From Pinus tabuliformis (taxonomy: Eukaryota > Streptophyta > Pinopsida > Pinales > Pinaceae): a DNA stretch of 64,000 nt. Within the stretch, counting starts at the first letter, position 1. Every line of letters starts with the position of its first letter. Where the stretch lies: NCBI GenBank assembly GCA_031772625.1, contig CM062810.1, positions 457,999,731 to 458,063,730 of the forward strand, read 5' to 3'. Made by a program: the position numbers and the translations under genes. Shown here in pieces: positions 22,463 to 34,049 of this stretch. The notes under the pieces are model-generated. The model worked only from the letters and a program-made list of their open reading frames with translations. It ran no database searches and had not been told where the DNA came from.

Positions 22463-25400
22463 TACAAAAACAAAAATATTAATATATTTAAACATTAATA
22501 TCATTAACGTTTATATAAATAATGTTTTAATATTATTTATTAATTTTAATATTAATATTAATTAAGATGAATACAAATATTAATATTACTTTTAATATTA
22601 TTAATATTTACAAATTTTAATTTTAGCATTAATTATTAACATTAAATAATCATGGTCAATCATGATCCAACATGGTATCATGCAAAGATTTTCCCAATAT
22701 GAAAATTAATCATGGTCAACCATGGTCAAACATCGTATCGTGCAAAGATTTTCCCAATATGAAAATTAATCATGGTCAACCATGCTCCAACTTCACACTG
22801 TGACAAACATTGTATGAATATGAAAATCAACCATGGTCAACCATCGTCAACCATGGTCAACCATGGTCGAATGTCACATTGTGGAAAATGGTATCTCAAT
22901 ATGAATGTCAACCATTGTCCAATGTCGCATTGTGGAAAATATTATCTCAATATGAATATCAACCATTGTCCAACATGGTCAATCGTGGTCAACCATTGTC
23001 AATAATCATGATCATATTGTTACAAAGATTGTTTCTTGGTCCAACATCACATTATACAAACATGGTCATCAATGGTCAACTATGGTCGAACTTCCCATTG
23101 TGACAAATATTGTCTCAATATGAAAATCAACCATGGACAACCATGGTCCGACGTTGTATTGCGACAAATATTGTCTCAATATCAAAATCGACCATGGTCA
23201 ACCATGGTCCAACATCACATTGTGACAAAGTATGTGTCAATATGAAAATCAACCATGGTCAATTATGGTCGACCATGTTTATTTTAGGGTTTATAATATT
23301 TATCTTTGGGTTTATATACATTGGGTTTATAATATTAAATCCTTAGGTTTAATATTACTCCCTCGAGTTTATAATCCCTTGGGTTTTTATTATTAATTGC
23401 TTATGTTTATCGGTCACTTTCCTTTATAATATCAATCCCCTGCTTTTATTAATCTAAGGGTTCATATATTCATAGGCTATAATATTATTCATAGGGTTTA
23501 TAATATTAATCCCACGGTTTAATATAAATCCCTTCGGTTTATAATCTTGGTCAACCATGGTTAATGAGTGGCCAATGTCACATTGTGACAAAGATTGTCT
23601 CAATATGAAAATCAACCATGTTCAACAATCATCAACCATCGTCAAGCATTACCATTCATGGTCAACCATGGTCCAATGTCACATTGTAACAAAGATTGTC
23701 TCAATATGAAAATCAATCATGGTAATATTAATCCAATGGGTTTATTAATCCCTTGGGTTTATAATATTGATCCTAGGGTTTCTAATATTAATCATAGGGT
23801 TTATATTCCTAGGGTTTAATATTAAGCTTATGGTTTATAATATTAATGTTAGGGTTTAATATTAATCCCTTAAGTTTATAATCCCTTGGGTTTATAGTAT
23901 TAATCCTTTGGGTTTATTAATCTTAGGGTTTATGTTCCTAGGATTTAATATTAATCCTAAGGTTTAATGTTATTCCCTTGGGTTTTTAATATTAACCCCT
24001 TGGTTTTATTAATAATTATACGTTTATAATTTTAATCTTAATTTTTATAATATTACATGAGGGTTTAATGCTTATTTTATCTTTTATATCCATTCACTTT
24101 ATAATATTAATTCCTTGTGTTTAAAATTATTCCCATGGGTTTATAATCTGTTGGGTTTATCAATACCTTCCATTTATGATATCAATCCCTTTTCTTTATT
24201 AATATAATCCCTCATACTCCTACGATATGATATTATTCACATGATTTATAATATTAATCCTAGGGTTCAATTTAAATCTCTTCAATTATAATCCATTGAG
24301 TTTATAGTATTGTGTCAATATGAAAATCAACCATGGTCTACGATGGCCAACCATGTTTATTTTAAGGGTTATAATATTAATCTTAGGTTTTATATACATT
24401 GGGTTTATAATATTAAATCCTTGGGTTTAATTTTATTCCCTTGGGTTTTTAGTGTTAATCCCTTGCTTTTATTAGTCCCTTTGGTTTATAATATCAATCC
24501 CTTAGGTTTATTAATCTAAGGGTTCATATTCCTAGGGTAGAATATTTTTCATATGGTTTATAATATTAATCCTAGGGTTTAATATAAATGCCTTTGGTTT
24601 ATAACCATGGTCAAAAAGGGTGCAATGCCACATTTAGACAAAGATTGTATCAATATGAAAATCTACGATGTTCAACCATCGTCAACCATGGTCACTCATT
24701 GTCAACCATGGTCCAACGTCACATTGTAACAAAGATTGTCTCAATATGAAAATCAACCATGGCCAACAATCTTCAATCATGTTAAACCATAGTCAAATGT
24801 CGCATTGTGACAAAGATCATCTCAAAATGAAAATTAGTCATGGTTAATCATAGTACATATCAATATCGATCATCGACAATCATGGTCAACCATGGTCCAA
24901 TATAAAATTGTGACAAATATTGTTTCAATATGAAAATTAACCATGGTCAACCATGGTTAATCATTACTAACCATGGTCCAACGTCACATTGCGACAAAGA
25001 TTTTATCATTATCAAAATAATCCATGGTCAATGATCGTCAATAGCCATGGTCACATTGTGACAAATATTGTCTCACATTCCAATGTCACATTGTCACAAA
25101 CATGGTCATCCATGGTCAACTATTGTCCAGTATCACATTGTGACAAATATTGTGATATGAAAATCATCCATGGTCAATTAGTGTCCAATGTCACATTATG
25201 ACAAATATTCTCAATATGAAAATTAATCATGGTCAACCATGGTCCAACGTCACATTGTGACAAGTATTGTCTCAATATGAAAATTAACCATGTTCAACCA
25301 TGTTTGTTTTACGACTTATAATATTTATCTTACGATTTATATACCTTGGGTTTATACCATTAATCCTTTGTGTTTTATGGGTTTTTAGAATTAATCCCTT

Positions 25401-26835
25401 GTTTTTATTAGTGCCTTGGGTTTATAATATCAATCCCTTTGGTTTATTAATCTAAGGGTTCATATTCCTAGGGTGTAATATTATTGATAAGGTTTATAAT
25501 ATCAATCCTAGGGTTTAATATAAATCCCTTGGGTTTACAATCCATTGGGTTTGAAATATAAATTCCTTGGGTTCATAATATTAATTATAGGGTTTATATT
25601 CCTAGGGTTTAATATTAATCTTATGGTTTACAATATTAATCCCTCGGGCTTATTAATTTAAGAATTTATATTCCTAGGGTTTAGTATGCATCCTAGGATT
25701 TAATGTTATTCCCTTGGGTTTTTAATATTAAGCCCTTGGGTCTGTTAATCCATGGGGTTTATAATATTAATCATAAGGTTCATGATAGGAATATTGAGGT
25801 TTAATGTTTATTTTAGGGTTTATAATTTTTATCATAGGGTCTGTTTCACTTTGCTTTATAATATTAATCCCTTGGGTTTAATATTATTCGCTTGGATTTA
25901 TAATCCATTGGGTTTTTAGTATTAATACCTTGGGTTTATCGGTCCCTTGGGATTATAATATCAAGGGTTCAATACTGTAACATTGGAATAGTATAAAAAC
26001 CTATCCAACATCACATTGTGACAACCATTGTCTCAATATGAAAATAAGTCTAACAATTATTGTCATAGTGTTACATTACATTGTAACTTATTCAATGTTG
26101 CATTTTTAGATTAAAAAACTTGGGTTTAATACAAGGTTTATTATATTATGCCCCTTTAATGTTTGGTTTATAATATTAAAGTTTAATATTAGGTTTATAA
26201 TTTGTAGTATTAGCGTTTCTAATATTACTGTGAGGGTTTACTATTAATCCCTTGGGTTTATCAATCCCTTGGTATTTAATACTAATCCTTTTGGTTTATC
26301 AATCCCTTAGGTTTATAATATTAATCCTTTAGGATTAAAATTACCCGCCTTAGTTTATAACCCATTAAGTTTATAATATTAATCCCTTAGGTTTATTAAT
26401 TCCTTGGATTTTTAGTATTAATCTCTTGGGTTTATAATATTAATCCTAAGGTTTATAATATTAATCTTAGGGTTTAATATTAATACTAGGGTGTAATGTT
26501 ATTCCCTTGGGTTTATCATCCCTTGGGTTTCTAATATTAATCCAATGGGTTTATTAATCCCTTGGTTTTATACTATTCATTCTAGGGTTTCCAATATTAA
26601 TCATAAGGTTTATATTCCTAGGTTTTAATATTAAGCCTATGGTTTGAATTATTAATCTTCAGGTTTAATATAAATCCCTCAAGTTTATAATTCCTTGGGT
26701 TTATAGTAATATTCCTTTTGGTTTGTTAATCTTAGGATTTATGTTCCTATGATTTAATATTAATCGTAAGGTTTAATGTTATTTCCTTGGGTTTAAAATC
26801 CCTTGGGTTTTTAATATTATCACTTGGGTTTTTAT

Positions 26836-27859
26836 TCACATGCTTTTATAATGTTGATCCTAAGGTTTATAATATCAATGTTAGGGTTTAATGTTTATTT
26901 TAGGGTTTATATTGTTTTTGTTTATAATGTTAATTCATTGTGTTTAATAATATTCCTATGGGTTTATAATCCCTTTGGTTTATGAGTCCCTTGCATTTAT
27001 GATATCAATCCCTTAGGTTTATTAATTTAAGGGTTCATATTCCTAAGGTGTAATATTATTGACAAGGTTTATAATATTAATCCTAGGGTTAAATTTAAAT
27101 CTCTTGGATTTATAATCCATTTGGTTTATAATATTTTGTCAATATGAAAATCAATGATGATCGATGACACTTAACCGTCTTTATTTTAGGGTTTATAATA
27201 ATTATCTTAGGGTTTATATACATTGGATTTATAATATTAGGTCCTTGGGTTTAATATTTTTCCTATGGGTTAATAATCACTTGTGTTTATCAGTCCCTTG
27301 CATTTATGATATTAATCCCTTATGTTTATTAATTTAAGGGTTCATATTCCTAGGGTATAATATTATTGACAAGGTTTATAATATTAACATAGGGTTTAAT
27401 TTAAATCTCTTGGATTTATAATCCATCGGGTTTATAATATTCTGTCAATATGAAATCAACCATGGTCAATGATAGTCAACCATGTTTATTTTAGGGTTTA
27501 TAATATTTATCTTAGGGTTTACACATTGGGTTTTGAATATTAGATCCTTGGGTTTAATATTATTCCTATGGGTTAATAATCCCTTGGGTTTATGAGTCCC
27601 TTGTCTTTAAAATATCAATTCCTTAGGCTTATTAATTTAAGGGTTCATATTCCTAGGGTATAATATTATTGACAAGGTTTATAATATTAATCCTAGGGTT
27701 TAATTTAAATATCTTTGATTTATAATCCATTGGGTTTATAATATTTTGTCAATATGAAAATCAACAATGGCCAATGATAGTTAACCATGTTTATTTTAGG
27801 GTCTATATACATTGGGTTTATAATATTATATCCTTGGGTTTAATATTATTCCCTTTGGG
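26836..27859. repeat. ~305-bp higher-order repeat in array B, three-plus copies
   Basis: GTCAATATGAAA recurs at 27138, 27444 and 27748 (spacings 306 and 304). The intervening order is the same each time: a short M remnant, TTTATTTTAGGGT(T/C)TATA, ATTGGGTTTA, CCTATGGGTTAATAATC, TAAGGGTTCATATTCCTAGG, ATTATTGACAAGGTTTATAA. A partial fourth copy precedes them. Confidence 0.82.
27855..27859. repeat. Target-site duplication TTGGG, left
   Basis: Five bases outside the 5' LTR, identical to 34050-34054. Confidence 0.9.
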
Positions 27860-29556
27860 TGTTGAAGAAGGTGCAAATAGTTTGTGTCTTCATAAATGTA
27901 CTTTTGATGTTTGTACTTGTTCAAGAAAAGAAATATTGTTTTTGTTATATTTATTAATGAGTTTCTTGCTCATTGAAGTAGGTCAAGCACATATTTAAGT
28001 GCTTCTAGGAAGTCAAAAAGTCAATATATCTATTGAAGACCCTTAAGGGAATGTTACACTATTTATAAACTAGTATAAGAGTCAAAGAAAATATCTCCAA
28101 GAAAATTCGAGTCCTCTCCATACAACGACATCCTCAAGGAGAAACAATTATGAAGAAACTTCAAGTCGACCTACAGTCAATAAGTTGGCCTCAAGTCAGC
28201 CTAAAGGAGGGTAAATCCTCTATATATAGAGGTTGTCCACTCCCTCAAAACATCATATGCTCACCTATGAAATCAGTGAGCAAGAGAAGTAAAAAAAAAG
28301 TGAAGAAATTCCAAGTTTAAGGAGCCTCTAATGTAGCAAAGAAGGAGAAGAAAAGATCGAAGTTTCACAGAGTGTCCTAACGGTCAAACACAGTCACACA
28401 TTGGAGAAAACGAGGCCTCTCTATGGTCATAACAATAGTAGTATATCAACAACATATCTCACATCATTTGGGCTAGTAACTTAGGCCTTTTAGGCCTCCC
28501 ACTATAGCGAAGAAGAGGCTATATCAAGCAAAGGTTAAAAATAGCCTAATACTCAAGGAATCCACCCACACGTGTGAGAATCTAGGGTTGTTGTACATTT
28601 ACATCAATTTACATATACATCTGAAGAGGAATATCATTTTTTCAAGAGAAGGGAGGTGTATCCATAAGTGAAGGATATCACTAAGTATAGAAGAGTAGCA
28701 TCTCATCTAGAGCTCAAATAAGCAAGGTCTCTCTCTAGTCAAATAAAAAATAAGGAGGATGAAGTACCGGAAGAAGAAAGACTAAGTGTCAGGGATTAAA
28801 GTTCAGAAAGGAGGAAGGACTTGACTTGTTCTTGGAGGACATTCTAATCAAGGGTCTTGGGTTTGTCACTAAATAATAAGACGCTTCAATAAGAGAAATT
28901 TACCAAAGGGTTTTCCTGTCTAATAGAGAGAGGTTTTGGCCCTAGCAGAGAGCCAACACTTTGTGTTCTTGTTTCTTATGTTTTGAGTAGCAGTTTGATG
29001 AAGTAAACAAGCACACTAATAATAATAAGAAGACCAAGCTAATATAAATTGTGAAAGTACTGTTGGGTTGTGTTATATTCTTTCCACATAGTTAACAGAG
29101 GGTTTGAGGGGTACTCATAACCCCACTTTATGGGGTCCGGGGCAGCGCCCCAGAAAATTTTGGTTTTGGACCCTATGTTAGGATGGGCGGACCCACCTAT
29201 GGTTTTGTGCATGATTATCCCACATGTTTTTGGACACGATGGTTTTTGGTCCATGGTATTGGACACAATGGTTTTTCAATCCATGGTATTGGATGCTTCG
29301 GCATGTATAAATATGTATTGTAACATTGAAAGGAACATAATGAAAAATCAAGCTGGTAGTCCCGATTTTGGGATCCAAGGGAAAATCTCTTTGTATATGT
29401 GTTTTAGGTGTTATACTCTCGTATTGTTTATTTTATGTGTTTTAGAATTCCTATGCAGGTAATTTCTGTATGGGGTTAAAACCTACAAGTACTTCTCAAT
29501 TTGTCATCAAGTCTAGAAGAATCCTACTATACATAATTTCCCTTGATTCTTCAACA
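27860..29556 (+). repeat. 5' LTR of the gag-only element (holds a solo LTR)
   Basis: 1697 bp, of which 432 bp are the later solo-LTR insertion and its extra TSD copy; the remainder (1265 bp) matches the 1248-bp 3' LTR along its length (for example TTTAAGTGCTTCTAGGAAGT in both). Confidence 0.93.
29061..29487 (+). mobile_element. Solo LTR of another retrotransposon
   Basis: 427 bp beginning TGTTGGGTTG and ending AACCTACA, flanked on both sides by AGTAC (29056-29060 and 29488-29492). The 3' LTR copy of the host element has a single uninterrupted AGTAC at the same place, so the insertion is proved by comparison. It carries GGGTCCGGGGCAGCGCCCC and TATAAATA, as U3 regions do. The 110-codon ORF at 29130-29462 is fortuitous. 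Orientation is judged from the TATAAATA at 29307 and the following GTATTG, so it is tentative. Confidence 0.88.
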
Positions 29557-29568
29557 TGGTATCGACGC
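29557..29568 (+). other. Primer-binding site of the gag-only element
   Basis: TGGTATCGACGC immediately after the LTR end CTTCAACA, a tRNA-Met PBS (TGGTATCAGAGC) with changes in the last third. Confidence 0.8.
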
Positions 29569-29959
29569 TAAGGTGACACATCAAGGAAAGGGCTTCTCAA
29601 GAACACTCATAAGGTGATTCGTCAAGGAATAACATATCAAGGAAATATATAAGGTTGAAGCATCAAGCCAAGAAGTCTCAATCTCATCAAGGACAAGAAA
29701 GGACTATAGGAAGAGTACAAAGAAAGAGGAGAATCCTTTTGCACAAAGGCACCTACAAGAAGAGCAAATAAAGAAGGGGCCTACATCAAGCCACACCATC
29801 TTCAAAAGGAAAATCTGTACAAGCACAAGTCATCAAGAAATCAATCAAGTCCATTTGAAGAAAGTAACTTGAAGAACATCAAGATCCAAGGAAGGCAAGC
29901 CATCAAGCCTTAAAGAAGAAAGCAAGTCCACTACATATCAAACTCTAACAAGTAAGTAT

Positions 29960-30796
29960 ATGCCCCCTTATGATTATACATCAATGTTTTTTTGCAAGGA
30001 AAGCAATAAATTGGTTGGTACCACTAACTTCCTTGCATGGAAGACAATGACTAATTTACTTCTCAAGGAGAATGAACTTCTAGAACACATCAAAGGGAAT
30101 ATCACTATCCCTGCTCAGGAAGAAACTCAATCCTTAGCCAAGTAAAATAAGTTTGAGACAAGATCTCAAAGGATTCTGATAGCATCCATCAAAGAATCTC
30201 TGATTCCTTATGTCTACAAACTTGAAACATCAAAAGAAATCTATGAAAATCTAATAGAGCTATTCTCAGTAAGCACAGCTGGATAAGTGATATCTTTTCG
30301 AAATGATTTGTATAAGATGAATATATCAAAGGAAGGAATAGATCCATATTGTATGAAGATCTCTTTAATGAGGGATCAAATTCAAGAGCTCGGAGAAGTC
30401 ATACCTGACAGAGAAATGACAATCGTAGTACTCAATGCTCTACCTAAGGATTGGGGCAAATTCACATCAACCATATATGCCAAGAAGGAAGCTACCCCAC
30501 TAAGTGAATTATGGTCTCTATGCAAGATAGAGGAAACTAGACTCAAAGAAAAAGAAGATGTGGGTTCAAAGCATAAGGAATTTGCAACCATGGCCAAGAA
30601 AAAGGGAAAATTTGGCAAATTCAGTCCACGAAGAACAAATTATAGAGATATGTCCAAAATCCAATACTTTGAATGTCAAGAATATGGACACTACAAAAGG
30701 AATTGTCCAAAACTTAATAATAAAAACAAAAGCAAAAGAAGAAGAAGGGAAGAATCTCACATGACTCAAGAGGGGAAAGAAGGCAACAATAAGTAA
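29960..30796 (+). pseudogene. Copia-type Gag (UBN2-like) with partial zinc knuckle
   Basis: One frame runs from ATG 29960 to TAA 30796 with two in-frame TAA codons (30143-30145 and 30284-30286). The N-terminal part has GTTNFLAWKTMTNLLLKENE, as in copia Gag proteins. The middle has ISFRNDLYKMNISKEG and VVLNALPKDWGKFTSTIYA, the UBN2/retrotransposon Gag fold. Near the end YFECQEYGHYKRNCP is a CCHC knuckle whose first Cys is Tyr, followed by a Lys/Arg-rich tail. Gag would bind and package element RNA. No pol frame follows, so a helper would be needed even before the stops arose. Two minus ORFs in this interval are shadows. Confidence 0.9.
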
Positions 30797-32789
30797 AAGA
30801 AGGAAGATCCTACGGATCTCTACTATGACTAAGTCTACTTCTTAACTTAAAGTATTCTTTCAAATTTTTTATTATTATAGAAGCATGTAGGAATATAATA
30901 AAAATTCATGGCTAGAAACATCTTCCAGAATCTAGAAGCATGATGTACATAAAGTTAAAAATACTCATGTAGAAGGAACATCTAGAAATAGAACAAAATG
31001 CATGGTTAGAAATATCTTCTAGAATATTGGAGCATAGTGTACATATAGCTGAAGATATTCATATAGGAGGATACCTATTATAAGACCACATCCATGATAA
31101 AATAATAAGTGATCATGATTGAAAATCATAGAAGGCCAGCATCATCAAAGGAAAGAGACATTTGCAGGATGAGGATCTACAAGATCCTATGACAAGAATA
31201 TTCAAAATAAGGTACATAAATAAGAGAAGATGTTTCAACAAGAATTATATTCATGGAATACAAGGAAGAATGATGTGCATGCAAGAATGGGTGAAGTAAA
31301 GAAGGGCTGCGTCAATCAAGAAGGACCATCAAATGAAGCTGATATGATGAGTGCATAATAAAGATGAGGTATGTAAGAACTAAAAGGTAAAGTCATGTCA
31401 TATTATATATTATTAAATCATGGGAATATATCTAAGACATGATCAAGTACAAAAGGATCTCTTTCACCAAAGACATACTCAAGAGCATGTACAAGTCAAC
31501 AAGAGAAGTTCTCACATAAGGAGCATAATGTTGTTGACTACTCCATGAAGCAAGTGAAGAAGAAAATACTCTCCTAAGGAGTAAATGATTGCTACCTAAG
31601 AGACATGTGAAGAAGAAATGTTGACTAGTTCAAGTAAGCAGGAAAAGAAGAAATCTCTCTGATGGGGAAGTATAAGGTTTTTATCTAAACAACTAAAGAA
31701 GAAGAAACTGAAGAAAGAGATCAAGCATGTGAAGAACAACATGGTCATAAGGAATCACTATTCAAAAAAAACCAGTAAAGACATCTCCAAAAGTTGGCAT
31801 CACACTTTTGAAAAAGTAAGAAAAAGATCAAAGGACCCTTGACATGTATGAAGGCCTTGGAGATATTAAGATGCAAATAACTGATTCAACTCTATGAATA
31901 TGTCATGATGAAGAGGCCATCCAAAAAAATCGCTATCTAATGTTCAAGCTAATCAGGGTGAATTCATGAAGGGCTACCAAATCGAAGCAAGGAAATAAGT
32001 AATTACAACTAAGCATCTATGTGATAAGTATTCTAAAAATATAGACAGATGACAAAGGAGTAGCCACATGATGAATGAACCTGACACACATCTAGAAAGA
32101 TAGTTTCCACGAAGAAGCAATGACATGACAAGCCAAGAAAGAAAGTGATTGATGGTGGGTGTGCTACCAAGAAGAAGTTAGAACAAAGAATTCATGACAT
32201 CAAAGAAGGATATCAAGTAGTTGAAGGACTCACGAAGAAGATGTTTTTGATGAATGGACAACTCCCTAGCTAAGAGGGAGTTATAAAAGTTTCCCAATTA
32301 AAAAGGAACTTGGACAAGTACATTGTCAGAGGATAATTGGCAATATATTCCTCAATTGAGAGGAAGAGATAGACACAAAATTTTTGTCTTCACTTGGGAA
32401 GAAAAAATGGGAGAATCGGGTAATCATCTAGCATCTGATACACTTTGAGGATGTGTAGGGAATCCAAGACAAGAGTAGGCAAGAGGGCCAATATTCTTTG
32501 AGGGATGGGAACCCAAGACAAGAATAGTACTAGAAGGTCATACTCAATGAACACCTTGGTGGGTTTGTACCTTGAGAGACAATGACTAAGCTGTCTATAA
32601 GTCATTGTCTCTCCAACAATGTGCTCTAATCTAATGAGAGATATAGTTGTTAGTGAAGGCCTTGCTATAGAAAATGTTGGTTAACATGACGCTATAACAG
32701 ATGGATTTCAAATTCGGTTTCTCTTATGTGAATTCTTCAAGACTGAAAAATAGTCAAACACCCTGTAATGATTTATGAATACCTCCCTA
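30797..32789 (+). other. Non-coding interior of the gag-only element
   Basis: About 2 kb of A/G-rich sequence with no long frame and no pol motif. A 94-bp spaced duplication lies at 30879-31075 (CATGG(C/T)TAGAAA(C/T)ATCTTC at 30907 and 31001). Short palindromic purine tracts occur at 32260-32370. The minus ORF at 32390-32605 is unsupported. Confidence 0.7.
32258..32370 (+). repeat. Polypurine-like hairpin series upstream of the true PPT
   Basis: CTCCCTAGCTAAGAGGGAG at 32262 is repeated exactly at 32784, next to the 3' LTR. Between them lie look-alikes TTCCCAATTAAAAAGGAAC and TTCCTCAATTGAGAGGAA. Confidence 0.78.
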
Positions 32790-32790
32790 G

Positions 32791-32801
32791 CTAAGAGGGA
32801 G
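32791..32801 (+). other. Polypurine tract of the gag-only element
   Basis: CTAAGAGGGAG ends exactly one base before the 3' LTR start TTTTGAAGAA; it would prime plus-strand DNA synthesis. Confidence 0.72.
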
Positions 32802-34049
32802 TTTTGAAGAAAGTGTAACTAGGTTACGTCTTCATAAATGTACTTTTGATATTTGTATTTATTCAAGAAAATAAGTATTATTTTTTTTATATTTATCAAT
32901 GAGTTTCTGGTTCATTGAAGTAGGTAAAGCACATATTTAAGTGCTTCTAGGAAGTCAAAAATTCAATGTATTTATTGAAGACCCTTAAGGGCATGTTACA
33001 CTATCTATAAACTAATATAAGAGTCAAAGGAAATATCTCCAAGCAATTTCAAGTACTCTCCATACAACGACATCCTTCAAGGAACAAAAATGATGAAGAA
33101 AATTCAAGTTAGCCTAAAGGAGGGAGAGTACTCTATATATAGAGGTTGTCCACTCCCTCATAATGTTATGTACTCACCTCTAAAATCAGCGAGGAAGAGA
33201 AGTCGAAGAAAAGTGAAGAAAGTCGAAGTTTAAGGAGCCTATAGAGCAGCGAAGAAGGAGAAGACGAGATCGAAGTTTAAGGGAATGTTCTAAGGGTCAA
33301 ACACAGTCACACGTGTGAGAAAAAGAGGCCTCTCTGCGGTCATAACAGCAGTAGTATATCAGCAACATATCTCACATTATTTGGGCTAGTAACTTAGGCC
33401 TATTAGGCATCCCACCATAGAGAAGAAGAGGCTATCTCAAGCGATGGTTAAAAAGAGCCTAATGCTTAAGGAAACCACCCACCCATTCAAGAATCTAGGG
33501 TTGTTATACAGTTACATCAGTTTACATATACATCTCAAGAAAAATCTCGTTTGTTCAAGAGAAGGAATGTGTCTCCATAAGTGAAGGATATCACTAAGTA
33601 TAGAAGAGAATAATCTCATATAGAGCTCACATAAGTAAGGTGTCTCTCCAGTCAAATAAAAAAGGAGGATGAACTGTCGAGAAGCAAAGTGCTAGAAGAA
33701 GGAAGACTTAGTGCCACGTAACAAAGTGCATAAAGGAGGAAGGACTTGAATTGTGTTTGGAGGACATTCTAGTCAAGGGACTAGGGTTTTGCATTGATCA
33801 ATAAGAATCTTAAATAAGAGAAACTTACCAAAGGGTTTTCCTCTCTAAGATAAAGAGGTCTTGGCCATGGTAGAGAGCCAACACTTTGTGTTCTTGTTTC
33901 TTATGTTTCTAATAGCAGTTTGATGAAGTAAAAAAACACACTAATAATGAGAAGAAGATCATGTTAAGATAAATTGTAAAAGTACTTCACAAATTGTCAT
34001 CAAGTTTAGAAGAATCCTACTATATGTAAGTGCCCTTGATTCTTCAACA
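32802..34049 (+). repeat. 3' LTR of the gag-only element
   Basis: 1248 bp, begins TTTTGAAGAA (TGTTGAAGAA mutated) and ends TTCTTCAACA, followed by the TSD TTGGG at 34050. Confidence 0.93.

Larger units (their letters stand above)
20931..22640. repeat. (ATT/AAT)-dominated AT desert flanking array B
   Basis: Long stretches of ATTAATATTAAT words interrupted by an island of normal composition at 21075-21250 and a tRNA-like island at 22375-22462. Inside the desert GTGATACGATACAATGTGAATT-like words recur near 21600 and 22090 (a 480-500 bp spaced diverged duplicate). Confidence 0.75.
22641..27859. repeat. Satellite array B, left part (M blocks then T units)
   Basis: The same two families as array A. 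M blocks occupy about 22.64-23.28, 23.54-23.73, 24.31-24.35 and 24.60-25.30 kb; their clear period is 61 bp (units start at 23097, 23158, 23219). T units fill the rest, with many AGGGTTTA telo-box-like words. M-to-T junctions CCATGTTTATTTTAG recur at 23.27 and 24.35 kb. The array is cut at 27860 by a retrotransposon and resumes at 34050. Frames such as 22772-23103 exist because all three phases of the 61-bp unit are nearly stop-free. Confidence 0.93.
27860..34049 (+). mobile_element. Copia-like, gag-only (TR-GAG-type) LTR retrotransposon
   Basis: Two LTRs (27860-29556 and 32802-34049) starting TGTTGAAGAA (right copy TTTTGAAGAA) and ending TTCTTCAACA. They are flanked by a perfect 5-bp duplication TTGGG, with a tRNA-Met-like PBS directly after the first LTR and a purine-rich tract before the second. 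The 3.2-kb interior encodes only a copia-type Gag (29960-30796, two in-frame stops). No protease, integrase, RT or RNase H motif is visible in the following 2 kb. This is the architecture of terminal-repeat-with-Gag elements that borrow pol from relatives; a deletion derivative of a full element is the alternative. It is inserted in satellite array B. Confidence 0.9.

Noticed and set aside
22772-23346. Overlapping ORFs with NHG/SHCDK/INHGQPW motifs as a possible repeat protein or CRISPR-like array
   Set aside because: The 61-bp units are contiguous, diverged and have no unique spacers, and the frames are open in several phases at once. It is a satellite, not a CRISPR array and not coding.
29039-29462. 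Gene in the 29.0-29.5 kb region (75- and 110-codon ORFs on both strands)
   Set aside because: Inside a solo LTR whose boundaries are fixed by target duplications and by the empty site in the other LTR.
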